Made by a program: the position numbers and the translations under genes
Notes under the pieces: generated by a model
The model's input: the letters and a program-made list of their open reading frames with translations, nothing else
Database searches by the model: none
Told to the model about the DNA's origin: nothing
Shown here: in pieces, positions 1 to 7,772 of the stretch
Layout of the letters: every line of letters starts with the position of its first letter
Position numbering within the stretch: the stretch's first letter is position 1
NCBI RefSeq assembly: GCF_001510655.1
Contig: NZ_LMVC01000002.1
Location: 1,594,388 to 1,658,387 of the forward strand
DNA: 64,000 bases
Reading direction: 5' to 3'
Source: Fictibacillus sp. FJAT-27399
GTDB taxonomy: Bacteria > Bacillota > Bacilli > Bacillales > Fictibacillaceae

Positions 1-2
1 CT

Positions 3-977
3 TTTGGAATTGCTTATCTTTTTGGGCTTGGCGCCGCCTTTTCTTTCCTTCTCGCAGGGATCATAGCCTGGCGAGCATGGGCTAACTGGTCTGAGCCCAT
101 TAAGCAAGACATGGAAGTGATCTGGATTGTCTCTTTTGTACTGGCATTCTTTCAGTATATTTTCTTTCCGAACATTCCTGAGGCTTTGCTCCTCATTCCG
201 ACAGTACAGCTTGCCTATCTTATCCTGCTTAAAAGCTATCATCGAAATTTGAATGATGGGAAACCTTGTTTTCAGAACACAAAGCAAGGAATATTATCGT
301 TATCGGTTCTGCTATCTTCAGCAGTTGCTGCATACCTTGCTTTCCCTTTCTTTTCCTTCTTGTTCAAAAATTTGATGGGTCTACTACTCTATGCTGTATT
401 TACGATTTTAAGCAAACCTCTATTCTTTCTTTACAGCCTTCTTCCCATTTCTGATGGCGGCAAAAGGAGAGCTGAAGCCTTTGCTGAATCATTTAAAGGA
501 AGCAAAAAAGTGAAAGGACTGCCTCACGTATCACCTTTTCACAACCAATGGATATTGTGGATCATCTGTGCAGTCATCCTGCTCGCCCTCTTAATCTATT
601 TCAGAAGAAGGATTCTATCAACATTGGGTCAGACGATATCCTCACAAAGTATTCAGCCCATTATGCCCGGCGAAAAGCCTGCTCTTAAAAGGCGCCGTTT
701 TTGGAAAACACCGGCCGATGAGGCGAGAAAAGTTTATATCCAATTTGAAAAACGCATGACAAAACTAGGGGGTGGCCGTGCCTATGACGAATCCGTTACT
801 GAATGGCTGCATCGTCTCGATCTGCCGAAAACAGCGATTGAGATCGTATCAACGTCTTATAATAAGGTCCGGTATGGAGGCCTTTCACTTGATTCGGACG
901 AGCTGGATTTCTTTAAAAAAGAAACACGAAGCCTTACAGGAGAGTTCAAGAACCGGAATAGAGAAGAAAGGACTTGA
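3..977 (+). CDS. DUF4129-type membrane protein, C-terminal part (start outside window)
   Basis: The reading frame is open from base 3 with no stop, so the gene enters from the left; the first internal ATG is at 111. The visible 324 residues hold several hydrophobic membrane segments, a loop, a last membrane helix near residues 180-200, then a cytoplasmic tail. The tail has the DUF4129 pattern: a helical region, a Gly-rich turn, a Thr/Ser-x-x-E-W element and a closing RYGG motif. Such proteins often sit beside transglutaminase-like and MoxR/DUF58 genes, which would lie upstream of the window. Molecular function is unknown. A strong hairpin follows the stop. Confidence 0.7.
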   Translation, partial: FGIAYLFGLGAAFSFLLAGIIAWRAWANWSEPIKQDMEVIWIVSFVLAFFQYIFFPNIPEALLLIPTVQLAYLILLKSYHRNLNDGKPCFQNTKQGILSLSVLLSSAVAAYLAFPFFSFLFKNLMGLLLYAVFTILSKPLFFLYSLLPISDGGKRRAEAFAESFKGSKKVKGLPHVSPFHNQWILWIICAVILLALLIYFRRRILSTLGQTISSQSIQPIMPGEKPALKRRRFWKTPADEARKVYIQFEKRMTKLGGGRAYDESVTEWLHRLDLPKTAIEIVSTSYNKVRYGGLSLDSDELDFFKKETRSLTGEFKNRNREERT

Positions 978-1004
978 TGTTTCCCCCTCGAATAGAATAA
1001 AAAA

Positions 1005-1043
1005 AACATCACATTCAGAAGCGGTTCTGAGTGTGATGTTTTT
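1005..1043 (+). terminator. Rho-independent terminator, usable in both directions
   Basis: A stem with arms AACATCACATTCAGAA and TTCTGAGTGTGATGTT around a short loop is followed by T residues on the plus strand and preceded by a long A run. It therefore also reads as a terminator for the minus-strand remnant next to it. Confidence 0.8.
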
Positions 1044-1065
1044 GCTAATGAATAGCCGGCCGTGT

Positions 1066-1516
1066 TCAGCCACCTGGATCCATCATAATATATGAAGCAG
1101 GCATACCATCCTGCAGCAGCTGTTTCATCCTTTTCATAGAGGGATCAATGTGCTTGAAATAGTTGAGATAAGATGCACATAGATAATTTAATCCTGGCTC
1201 ATGAAACCAAAATCTATTTATACTAAGCCCTCTTTAATATTTCCTAACCCATATTCAGGATAGACAAAATGATCACAGGCAAACAACTCACCTGTGGTTC
1301 CATTGCTGCTGCCTGACCGCACCTTTCTGAAAAAATACAAATGGATGAAGGGATTCCAATCCACGAAGCCAGTGCCCATTCAAAGTTCATGACATATACC
1401 GAGCCTACATCATGCTCCACCCACTCATTGAATATTTGAATGAGAAACTCCCCATACATTTCGTTATACCACTGCCAGGCAGTATTCTCTGTTAAATAAA
1501 AAAAAGCTAGGCTCAA
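1066..1516 (-). pseudogene. Remnant of an anaerobic sulfatase-maturase-like radical SAM/SPASM protein
   Basis: Three fragments of one protein can be read in different frames. The first has FNEWVEHDVG and NFEWALASWIGIP followed by FSERCGQAAAME. A frameshift near 1290 leads to GELFACDHFVYPEYGLGNIK, the typical first SPASM cysteine block of anSME/AslB-type maturases. After a stop and a deletion of the rest of the SPASM cysteines, a third frame gives EPGLNYLCASYLNYFKHIDP and PASYIM, the usual C-terminal end. The N-terminal CxxxCxxC radical SAM part is absent. The locus cannot make a working enzyme. Family assignment is from recalled motifs. Confidence 0.75.
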
Positions 1517-1534
1517 CGCCTAACTCCATCCATG

Positions 1535-2098
1535 CTATGTTTGAGTTAATATGTCTTTTTTGAGCAAACTGTACATCACTAAATCTTGAAATTCACCATC
1601 AACACATTGATAGTCTCTGAGGCACCCTTCTTCGTGAAAACCAAATTTTGATACAAGTATTGCAGAGCCATGGTTGTCGGGATGAATAAGTGCTCCAATC
1701 CGGTTTAGTTTCATGTGTTGAAAGGCGAAAGGAAGTATGGAGCCGAGTACTTCTTTCATAACACCTTTGCGCCATTTTCTTTTTCGTATTTCATATCCTA
1801 TTTCTGTCCTGAACTTCTTTTTTGCCCAGTTGTGGTATCCGCATGTTCCGATCAGCCGGTTTCCTTCCCTTTCCGCAATTCCCCAGCGGATCGTCATCTG
1901 ATCCCTATAACCTTTTTGAAAGTCACAGATTAAGGATTTGGTTTGCTCTATAGAAGTAAACGGAGCAGTACCCCAAAATTTTACAACCTCAGGATCAGAA
2001 TATACTTCATGCAGGTCGGCTGCATCCTCTTCTTCAATGTTTCGAAGAATAAAACGCTTTGTTTCTAATTGCGGAAACTCAGAGTAGATCTCTTCCAT
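1535..2098 (-). CDS. GNAT family N-acetyltransferase (RimJ/RimL-like)
   Basis: The 187-residue protein starts with the RimJ/L-type entry LETKRFILRNIEEEDA and has a central strand ending IGTCGYHNW, the acetyl-CoA loop region around RKRKWRKGVMKE, and the NHGSAILVSKFGFHEEGCLRD block typical of ribosomal-protein-alanine acetyltransferase-like GNATs. It likely transfers acetyl from acetyl-CoA to an amine; the substrate cannot be told. The ATG lies 5 nt after the stop of the CBS gene, with AAAGGGG upstream, so both are probably one transcript. Confidence 0.85.
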   Translation of the reverse strand: MEEIYSEFPQLETKRFILRNIEEEDAADLHEVYSDPEVVKFWGTAPFTSIEQTKSLICDFQKGYRDQMTIRWGIAEREGNRLIGTCGYHNWAKKKFRTEIGYEIRKRKWRKGVMKEVLGSILPFAFQHMKLNRIGALIHPDNHGSAILVSKFGFHEEGCLRDYQCVDGEFQDLVMYSLLKKDILTQT

Positions 2099-2103
2099 TC
2101 TTT

Positions 2104-2520
2104 TTAAGTCCCCTTTATGGCAAACAGCTGATTGGAGCAGTATTCAATAATGTCACTCCTGCGGACAATGCCGATAAATACTCCCTGATCATCCACCACA
2201 GGAACAAAGTTTTGGGTGGCAATTAAAGACAAGAGATCTTCCATCTCAGCATTAATATAGACGGACTTGATGACCCGGTCTTTTTGGATGCCGGAGATGG
2301 AAAAACGATGGCTCGTTTCAAACGTCAGCCCTGGCGTATTTTTAATCGTCCAAAGCAAATCGCCTTCTGTCAGTGTTTCAGAATACCTTCCTTTTTCATC
2401 CAGCACAGGAACAGCCGTATATCGATGATGTTCCAGTTTTTCAAGTGCCTGCCTGATCGTTGAGGTAGACTTTAAAAAAGCCACTTCTTCTTTAGGCAAA
2501 AGAAAAAAAGCAATGTTCAC
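2104..2520 (-). CDS. CBS-domain protein
   Basis: The 138 residues form two CBS motifs: residues about 15-60 (ALEKLEHHRYTAVPVLDEKG) and about 85-130 (DLLSLIATQNFVPVVDDQG, ending IVRRSDIIEY). No other domain is present. Tandem CBS pairs usually bind adenine nucleotides; the ligand here is unknown, and a DarB-like c-di-AMP role is only possible. The start is GTG, chosen because AGGAGGAAGG lies 8 nt upstream and no better ATG exists. Likely cotranscribed with the GNAT gene. Confidence 0.8.
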   Translation of the reverse strand: MNIAFFLLPKEEVAFLKSTSTIRQALEKLEHHRYTAVPVLDEKGRYSETLTEGDLLWTIKNTPGLTFETSHRFSISGIQKDRVIKSVYINAEMEDLLSLIATQNFVPVVDDQGVFIGIVRRSDIIEYCSNQLFAIKGT

Positions 2521-2550
2521 AGTACCTTCCTCCTCGTTCTATTCGCATTC

Positions 2551-3471
2551 TTATCTTTCTTTTATCAAGGGTTCAACCGCTAGGCTTTCCCAAAGATAAT
2601 ACGTAATGTAAGTGTTCCATGGCGCCCAGTCTTCAGCCAGCTTTCTTACATCCTCTTCAGTCGGCTGATAGTCAAGATCCCATGCTTTACGCACACCATT
2701 TCTTAAACCGATATCAGCTGCCGGAAGAACATTGGTACGCCCCATTGCAAAAATAAGGAGACATTCAATCGTCCAGCGGCCAATTCCCCTGATGGGCAGC
2801 AGCGTATTCATTACTTCTTCATCTGTCATGGACCAGAGGGAATCAGTATCTAATGCTCCAGAAGTGATCAACCTTGAAAAATCTATAATATACTCCGCTT
2901 TCCTCTGACTGAACTGGAGCTCCCTCAGCTGTTCAACATTCAGTGAAGCCACTTTTTCCGGAGTTGGAAAAACGGAGAACATTTCTCCTTCATGTTCAAT
3001 GTGTTCACCGGCAAGAACAATCAAACGGTCGATCAAGACACCGGCAAACGTTAGATTCACCTGCTGACCAATTATAATCTTAACCATGGATTCAAAAAGG
3101 TCGGGATCGGTAACAAGACGCACACCGAAAAAGTCCGAGATGAGCGGCGTAATCTGTCTATGGTCCGAAAATTGGCTATAGAATTGTTTAATATCAATCT
3201 CCGTGGAAAACATGCGTTTTACCATAACAGCCAGCTCATCCTGCTCCCTTGTGGAAAGTCCATCGGGGTGCTCCAGCATAAGCTCCGGATTGTCAATGCT
3301 GCCCGCTGCTTTTACCTGAATAAGTATCGGTTTATTTCTAAGGTGAATCATTCTTTTATAGGTTTGATTGTCCATGTCCACATGCACGATATTATTTTTT
3401 CCTGCACTGCTCACCCGCCGAAGCATCTTAGAGAAATCAAAGGGTGAGGCTGGCCTAATTACTTTTAACAT
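2551..3471 (-). CDS. alkA: DNA-3-methyladenine glycosylase II (AlkA-type HhH-GPD)
   Basis: Base-excision repair enzyme that removes alkylated purines. The 306-residue protein has an N-terminal beta domain, IIGQQVNLTFAG at the start of the helical core, and the helix-hairpin-helix LLPIRGIGRWTIECLL. The catalytic Asp follows in LPAADIGLRNGVRKAW. The length fits Bacillus AlkA (about 300). ATG sits 5 nt after AAAGGAG. The following gene on this strand is the CBS gene, 30 nt away, and could share the transcript. No Ada-type regulator is nearby. Confidence 0.88.
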   Translation of the reverse strand: MLKVIRPASPFDFSKMLRRVSSAGKNNIVHVDMDNQTYKRMIHLRNKPILIQVKAAGSIDNPELMLEHPDGLSTREQDELAVMVKRMFSTEIDIKQFYSQFSDHRQITPLISDFFGVRLVTDPDLFESMVKIIIGQQVNLTFAGVLIDRLIVLAGEHIEHEGEMFSVFPTPEKVASLNVEQLRELQFSQRKAEYIIDFSRLITSGALDTDSLWSMTDEEVMNTLLPIRGIGRWTIECLLIFAMGRTNVLPAADIGLRNGVRKAWDLDYQPTEEDVRKLAEDWAPWNTYITYYLWESLAVEPLIKER

Positions 3472-3593
3472 ATTTTCTCCTTTTTACTTCATAGTTTGTA
3501 AAAAAACACATAACGATGTATGCGCTCTCATCATCTTTATTATCCCCTCTCATCCTCAAACTTTCCAGTCTAAATTTATGGGCCTTTCCTGAA

Positions 3594-3626
3594 AAATAAA
3601 AAAAGCCGGCATGGGCTGCCAGCTTT
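3594..3626 (-). terminator. Terminator of the ytzI-like gene
   Basis: On the minus strand AAAGCTGGCA pairs with TGCCGGCTTT and is followed by a run of T. The stem begins at the stop codon. Confidence 0.75.
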
Positions 3627-3792
3627 ATGCATCGCGAGATTTATCCTTTTTTCCTTGCAGGTGCGGATTTTCCTCCAGGCTGTCCACCGTATGTTTATAG
3701 GAATATCCCTTTGATATCGCAACAACAAAAATAACAAGGATGAACAAAATGATGATGACAGACATAACAATTGAAATAAGAAGAGTCGACAC
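3625..3792 (-). CDS. ytzI: Small YtzI-like membrane protein
   Basis: A 55-residue protein with a GTG start placed 8 nt after AAAGGAG. Residues 3-25 form one hydrophobic membrane helix rich in Ile and Val; the tail after it reads AISKGYSYKHTVDSLEENPH and ends with charged residues. The AISKxYSYKHTxD segment matches my memory of Bacillus YtzI. The overlapping 64-codon frame on the same strand is a shadow. Function is unknown. It is single-copy between alkA and the DJ-1-like gene, with its own terminator. Confidence 0.7.
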   Translation of the reverse strand: MSTLLISIVMSVIIILFILVIFVVAISKGYSYKHTVDSLEENPHLQGKKDKSRDA

Positions 3793-3845
3793 GTGTACAG
3801 CTCCTTTATTTATTATTCCTTATTTTAACATAGGCAAGCAACCTG

Positions 3846-4433
3846 CTACACTCTGCCTTTATACAGATTGTAATCATCTATACTGTTAAAACAACCCAGT
3901 CTGTCACCGATGACCAATCCAAAATCAATATATGCATTGTTTTTGGCGGTTATTATATTTTTATCTTCAACGACCGGCCGGTTGACAGCTCTTCCTGTCA
4001 GCCAGTCCTTGGCTCTTCTATGCTCCTCTTCAAGAACAGAGGCCGTAAAATTTTTGTTGATCAATACTCCTGCTTTTCCAGCCAGAAGCACACCCGTGCC
4101 TATGGCAGCTATGCGTACACCATCTCTATCAAAGGCTTTGATCAGTCTGATCAGCCGGGGATCAGATTGGCTGCCGGCTTGCGTGCCTCCTGGGATCAGC
4201 AGCAAATCATATTCAAGAGGATTAATATTCTTCAGTTTAATAGACGGCTGCATCGTAAGGCCGCATTCACTTGTAACTGCCCCATGAGGCAATGAGAAGG
4301 TTAAGACTTCATAAAAGCGGCTGACAATAGACAGCGCCACCATAATCTCTACTTCTCGAAACTGGGGATAGAGATAGACAAGTACTCTCTTTTTTTTCAC
4401 GCCCTCACCCATTCTTCCTGGTACTATTTGCAT
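3846..4433 (-). CDS. DJ-1/PfpI family protein lacking the usual nucleophile cysteine
   Basis: The fold pattern is clear: RVLVYLYPQFREVEIMVALSI at the N terminus, LLLIPGGTQ in the middle, then the nucleophile-elbow strand. In most family members that strand reads AICHG; here it reads AAIGTG, so Cys is replaced by Gly and the following His by Thr. The conserved Glu in the first motif (FREVE) is kept. A catalytic amidase, glyoxalase or chaperone role based on Cys is therefore unlikely; a binding or regulatory role is possible. The start is uncertain: ATG 4433, ATG 4412 or GTG 4400, none with an ideal RBS. Confidence 0.75.
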   Translation of the reverse strand: MQIVPGRMGEGVKKKRVLVYLYPQFREVEIMVALSIVSRFYEVLTFSLPHGAVTSECGLTMQPSIKLKNINPLEYDLLLIPGGTQAGSQSDPRLIRLIKAFDRDGVRIAAIGTGVLLAGKAGVLINKNFTASVLEEEHRRAKDWLTGRAVNRPVVEDKNIITAKNNAYIDFGLVIGDRLGCFNSIDDYNLYKGRV

Positions 4434-4488
4434 ACCTATCTTTGTCGAACATTGTTTGTTTTCAATTGTATCAGTACAAAAGGAGGAT

Positions 4489-4602
4489 GTGTATTGGGAA
4501 AATCAGTGGTTAACCTATGAAAATATCCAAGTGTTTATCTATACATTTTCCCAATTCGTTCCTTCGATGAATAATATTGGATCACAAAAAAGCAAAGCCT
4601 AA
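4489..4602 (+). CDS. Possible 37-codon ORF of unknown function
   Basis: A GTG directly behind AAAGGAGG opens a short frame encoding an aromatic-rich peptide (YWENQWLTYENIQVFIY near its start). It ends inside the terminator hairpin of the facing operon. It could be a real small gene, the truncated 5' end of a lost gene, or chance. No family was recognised. Confidence 0.25.
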   Translation: MYWENQWLTYENIQVFIYTFSQFVPSMNNIGSQKSKA

Positions 4603-4614
4603 TTGGGCTTCGCT
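4585..4614 (-). terminator. Terminator of the GH2/sugar transport operon
   Basis: On the minus strand AGCGAAGCC and AGGCTTTGCT form a stem with loop CAATT, followed by TTTTTT. It lies 14 nt after the last permease gene. Confidence 0.8.
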
Positions 4615-4627
4615 CAGAGTTACACGA

Positions 4628-5464
4628 TTAGTTTTTCATACCGGCAGATGCAATTCCCTGTACGTAGTATTTTTGAAAGAACACGAAGATGATCAGCAGC
4701 GGAATGGTCGCCATTGTAAGAGCAGCCATGACATGGCCATACTTCACAGGAGGCTGATGGAAAAAGAACTGCATGCCGACTTGAAGCGGCCTTACACTCT
4801 CATCAGTTGTCGCAATGAGCGGCCACATGAAGTCTCCCCAATGTGTAATAAATGTAAGGAGAGCCACTGTAATAAAAACAGGCTTTGATAGCGGAATGAC
4901 AATCTGGAAAAAGATTCGAAGCGTAGAAGCACCATCCATTCGTGCAGACTCTTCCAATTCTTTCGGCAAGTTTAAAAAGAACTGCCTAAACATGAAAATA
5001 TTAAACGCATTTGCAATAAAGGGAACGATCAGCGCCTGGTAAGTATTCAGCCAATCTAACTCATCGATGATTAAATACAAGGGAAGGAGGATACTCTCAA
5101 ACGGGATTATAATTAACGCGACCACGGCTGCAAACAAAAAGTCCCTTCCTTTAAACTCCATTCTCGCAAACGCATAAGCAGCCAGAGAGTTTACAAACAA
5201 ACCTAGAAGAACAATAACCGAAACGTACAATGTGCTCGTCAGCAAATATCTGATGAATGGAATCCGTTCAAAGACCCCGGTATAGTTGTCCAATGAAAAA
5301 GTATAAGGAACAAAGGCTTTAAATGATTTCAGATCCGCGAAAATCTGCGCTTCCGATTTAAAGGAAGAGACAATCATCCAGATGAGCGGAAATAAAAAAA
5401 GAAGTGCCAGCAAAGTAAGGGCGACATACAATCCTATTAATTTAAATAAACGGTTCTTTTTCAT
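4628..5464 (-). CDS. Carbohydrate ABC transporter permease (MalG/AraQ type, CUT1)
   Basis: Second inner-membrane permease of a sugar importer. The 278-residue protein has six predicted membrane helices and the EAA loop that contacts the ATPase (EESARMDGASTLRIFFQIVIP, about residues 185-205). The end PLQVGMQFFF... and final YVQGIASAGMKN are typical of AraQ/MalG proteins. The start is ATG after GGAGGAGAG. It follows the first permease by 10 nt and is last in the operon. No ATPase is encoded here; such importers in Bacillus usually share the multipurpose ATPase MsmX. Confidence 0.9.
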   Translation of the reverse strand: MKKNRLFKLIGLYVALTLLALLFLFPLIWMIVSSFKSEAQIFADLKSFKAFVPYTFSLDNYTGVFERIPFIRYLLTSTLYVSVIVLLGLFVNSLAAYAFARMEFKGRDFLFAAVVALIIIPFESILLPLYLIIDELDWLNTYQALIVPFIANAFNIFMFRQFFLNLPKELEESARMDGASTLRIFFQIVIPLSKPVFITVALLTFITHWGDFMWPLIATTDESVRPLQVGMQFFFHQPPVKYGHVMAALTMATIPLLIIFVFFQKYYVQGIASAGMKN

Positions 5465-5474
5465 AACTCTCCTC

Positions 5475-6407
5475 CTATTCTGTAGATTCTTTAATAAACT
5501 TTCGCTGCAGAATGGAAATGACTAGCACGATCACAAAGAAAAGAATTGCGATGGCTGATGAATAGCCAACATCCCTAAACTTAAAGCCTGTTTCATATAC
5601 CATATAAACGAGCGTTTTCGTAGAATCCAAAGGGCCTCCCTGCGTCATGACAAAAGGCTGGATAAAGAGTTTGGTAGCAGCAATCATCGTTACAATCGCA
5701 ATAAATACCAGGATGTTCCGAATGCCGGGAATGGTGATGTTGATGAGCTTTTGCCAAGCGTTCGCCCCATCAATGGATGCTGCTTCATAGAGATGGTCCG
5801 GAATTTCCTGAAGGCCTGCAAGAAAGATCATCATCTGATATCCGGCACCCTGCCAAATACTCATAAAAATAATGGAATACATCGCCTGGTCTTTGTCTGT
5901 AAGAAACTGAAACGGGCCGAGTCCCACGATATTTAAGATGGAATTCGCCAATCCGTTGTCCGGATTATATATGAATGTCCAGAGGATGGAGACGATAACC
6001 ATTGAAGTGACAACAGGAGCAAAAAAAGCCATCCTGAAAAATTTGATGCCTCTTACCTTTTGGTTCACTAGAAGGGCCAGTGCCAAAGCGACAAGGGTTT
6101 GTACGGGGACAACGATTACGACAAAAAGAGCGGTATTTCCCAAGGATTTTAAAAAGATATCGTCCTCCGCCAGCCGCTTGTAGTTTTCCATTCCTACAAA
6201 TTTCATCTTTTCAGGGGTCAGCAAATAATAGTTTGTAAAGCTATAGTACAGTGCCAAAATGGCCGGCAGTATGAGAAAGACAAACAGCAGAATCATCGCC
6301 GGGCCAACGAACCCATAGCTGGCAAACAAATTCTTTCTTTTCCTTTGCTTCGGGCTTACCGTAGGTAATGGGCGATCGACGTTTGTTTTTTGTGTAGCGG
6401 GTTCCAT
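5475..6407 (-). CDS. Carbohydrate ABC transporter permease (MalF/LacF type, CUT1)
   Basis: First permease of the importer, with six membrane helices after a cytoplasmic N terminus rich in Lys/Arg. The EAA loop reads YEAASIDGANAWQKLINITIP. I take the ATG at 6407 (MEPATQKT), 7 nt after AAAGGAG, rather than the upstream in-frame start at 6458, which has no RBS and would add 17 hydrophobic residues. Spacing to the binding protein gene is 63 nt and to the next permease 10 nt, fitting one operon. Confidence 0.9.
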   Translation of the reverse strand: MEPATQKTNVDRPLPTVSPKQRKRKNLFASYGFVGPAMILLFVFLILPAILALYYSFTNYYLLTPEKMKFVGMENYKRLAEDDIFLKSLGNTALFVVIVVPVQTLVALALALLVNQKVRGIKFFRMAFFAPVVTSMVIVSILWTFIYNPDNGLANSILNIVGLGPFQFLTDKDQAMYSIIFMSIWQGAGYQMMIFLAGLQEIPDHLYEAASIDGANAWQKLINITIPGIRNILVFIAIVTMIAATKLFIQPFVMTQGGPLDSTKTLVYMVYETGFKFRDVGYSSAIAILFFVIVLVISILQRKFIKESTE

Positions 6408-6470
6408 CCTGTTTCTCCTTTCTGCAAAAAAGTACAGGAAAAGGAGTGAATCCATCACTCCTTTTCCGTC

Positions 6471-7754
6471 TTATTTTTTGAATCGCTCCAGTTCTCTGTC
6501 AGTATCCTTCGCTGCTTTATCAAGTTCTTTTTTTACATCCTGCCCCAAGGCAGCCGCTTGAAAAGCTTCAGCAAATTTAGCGGTTAAGACCGGATAGGCA
6601 GGTGTTGCCGGACGGGCTTTTGCTGTGTTCAGCACCTGGTCTTTAATGATCTTTTTAGGGAGTTTATCGTATTCAGGCAGCTCTTTAAACGCGGATTCGC
6701 GTGCCGGTGGCATTCCGGTTATCTTGGAAATTTCTACAACAGAATCCTTATTGCTCATCCACTTTACAACCTCAGCTGCTTCTTTCGGCTGTTTGGACTG
6801 GCTGGACACACCAAATGCCCAAGATCCGGAAGGTGAGGTTTTCTTTTTGCTGTAAGGGAAATAGGTCATTCCCCAATCCAGATTTTTATACTCCTCAAAG
6901 CCAGGAATCAGCCACACACCTCCAAGCATCATGGCCGCCTTTCCTTCTTCAAAATCCGTCGGCCCGTTGGAAACGCTCACAACTTTTGACTTAAACAGAT
7001 CTTTGACATAGTTCATTGCCTCTACCGATTTCGGGCCATTGACATAGCCGTCAGCTTTAGTGCGGTCTTCATTGAGCAAGAGGCCGCCGTTGGACCACAC
7101 AAATACGGAACCCATGTAAGTGAGCCATTCCCCGACGCCATTATCCATATGCATCGTGAGCCCGCGGACGTTGTTTTTAGTCAGTTTTTTCGAGGCGTCC
7201 ATGAACTGGTCCCATGTCCATGCCTTGTCTAATGATTCCGGAGCGTTAATCCCCGCTTCTTTCAGCAACTTTTTGTTATAGAAGACCACAATGGATGATT
7301 CCATTGCCCCAAGTGCGTATAGTTTGCCGTCATATGTACCTTGCTGGATGATGGATTTGGCAAAATCCTGCTTGTCCTTTTTCGCTACGTAATCATCAAT
7401 GGGAGCCAGGATCCCTGTTGCTGCATAGTTCCCGACAAAAGGCCCGTCCATATCAAGAACATCCGGCAGCCCGTTCGAGGTTGCAGCAGCATTGATTTTA
7501 TCTTCATAGGCGTGGCCTGCACCGCTTGGAATGATATCGAGCTTAACATGAATTTTTCCTTTATGAGCTTTATTGAATTCCTCAATACGTTTTTTATAAA
7601 AGTCGACTTCTTTCGGCTGTCCCTGATGCGCCCACATTTTCAGCTGCACTTCTCCATTTTTCTCTGTTCCTGACGCTCCTTGGTTGTCATTGGAACAGGC
7701 TGACATGGATAAAGCCAATACAAGACAAAAAAGCAGCAACAATCCCTTTTTCAT
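6471..7754 (-). CDS. Sugar ABC transporter substrate-binding lipoprotein
   Basis: Family 1 extracellular solute-binding protein, 427 residues. The signal peptide ends in a lipobox LSMSAC, so Cys20 is the predicted lipidated residue, followed by a Ser/Asn/Gly linker. Family marks are VKLDIIPSG, LYALGAMESSIVVFYNKKLL, AWTWDQFMDASKKLT and FEEGKAAMMLGGVW. It delivers the sugar to the two permeases downstream. ATG follows AGGAGG. The substrate is probably the oligosaccharide handled by the GH2 enzyme just upstream; this is inferred from position only. Confidence 0.9.
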   Translation of the reverse strand: MKKGLLLLFCLVLALSMSACSNDNQGASGTEKNGEVQLKMWAHQGQPKEVDFYKKRIEEFNKAHKGKIHVKLDIIPSGAGHAYEDKINAAATSNGLPDVLDMDGPFVGNYAATGILAPIDDYVAKKDKQDFAKSIIQQGTYDGKLYALGAMESSIVVFYNKKLLKEAGINAPESLDKAWTWDQFMDASKKLTKNNVRGLTMHMDNGVGEWLTYMGSVFVWSNGGLLLNEDRTKADGYVNGPKSVEAMNYVKDLFKSKVVSVSNGPTDFEEGKAAMMLGGVWLIPGFEEYKNLDWGMTYFPYSKKKTSPSGSWAFGVSSQSKQPKEAAEVVKWMSNKDSVVEISKITGMPPARESAFKELPEYDKLPKKIIKDQVLNTAKARPATPAYPVLTAKFAEAFQAAALGQDVKKELDKAAKDTDRELERFKK

Positions 7755-7772
7755 CGGTTTTGCCTCCTCATT

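Noticed and set aside
1244-1516. Intact 90-residue protein gene
   Set aside because: Its C-terminal part is out-of-frame translation; neighbouring frames continue the anSME motifs, so it is a pseudogene.
3576-3770. 64-codon minus-strand ORF
   Set aside because: It overlaps the YtzI-like gene in another frame and runs through the terminator; the GTG-started 55-residue frame has the RBS and the membrane helix.
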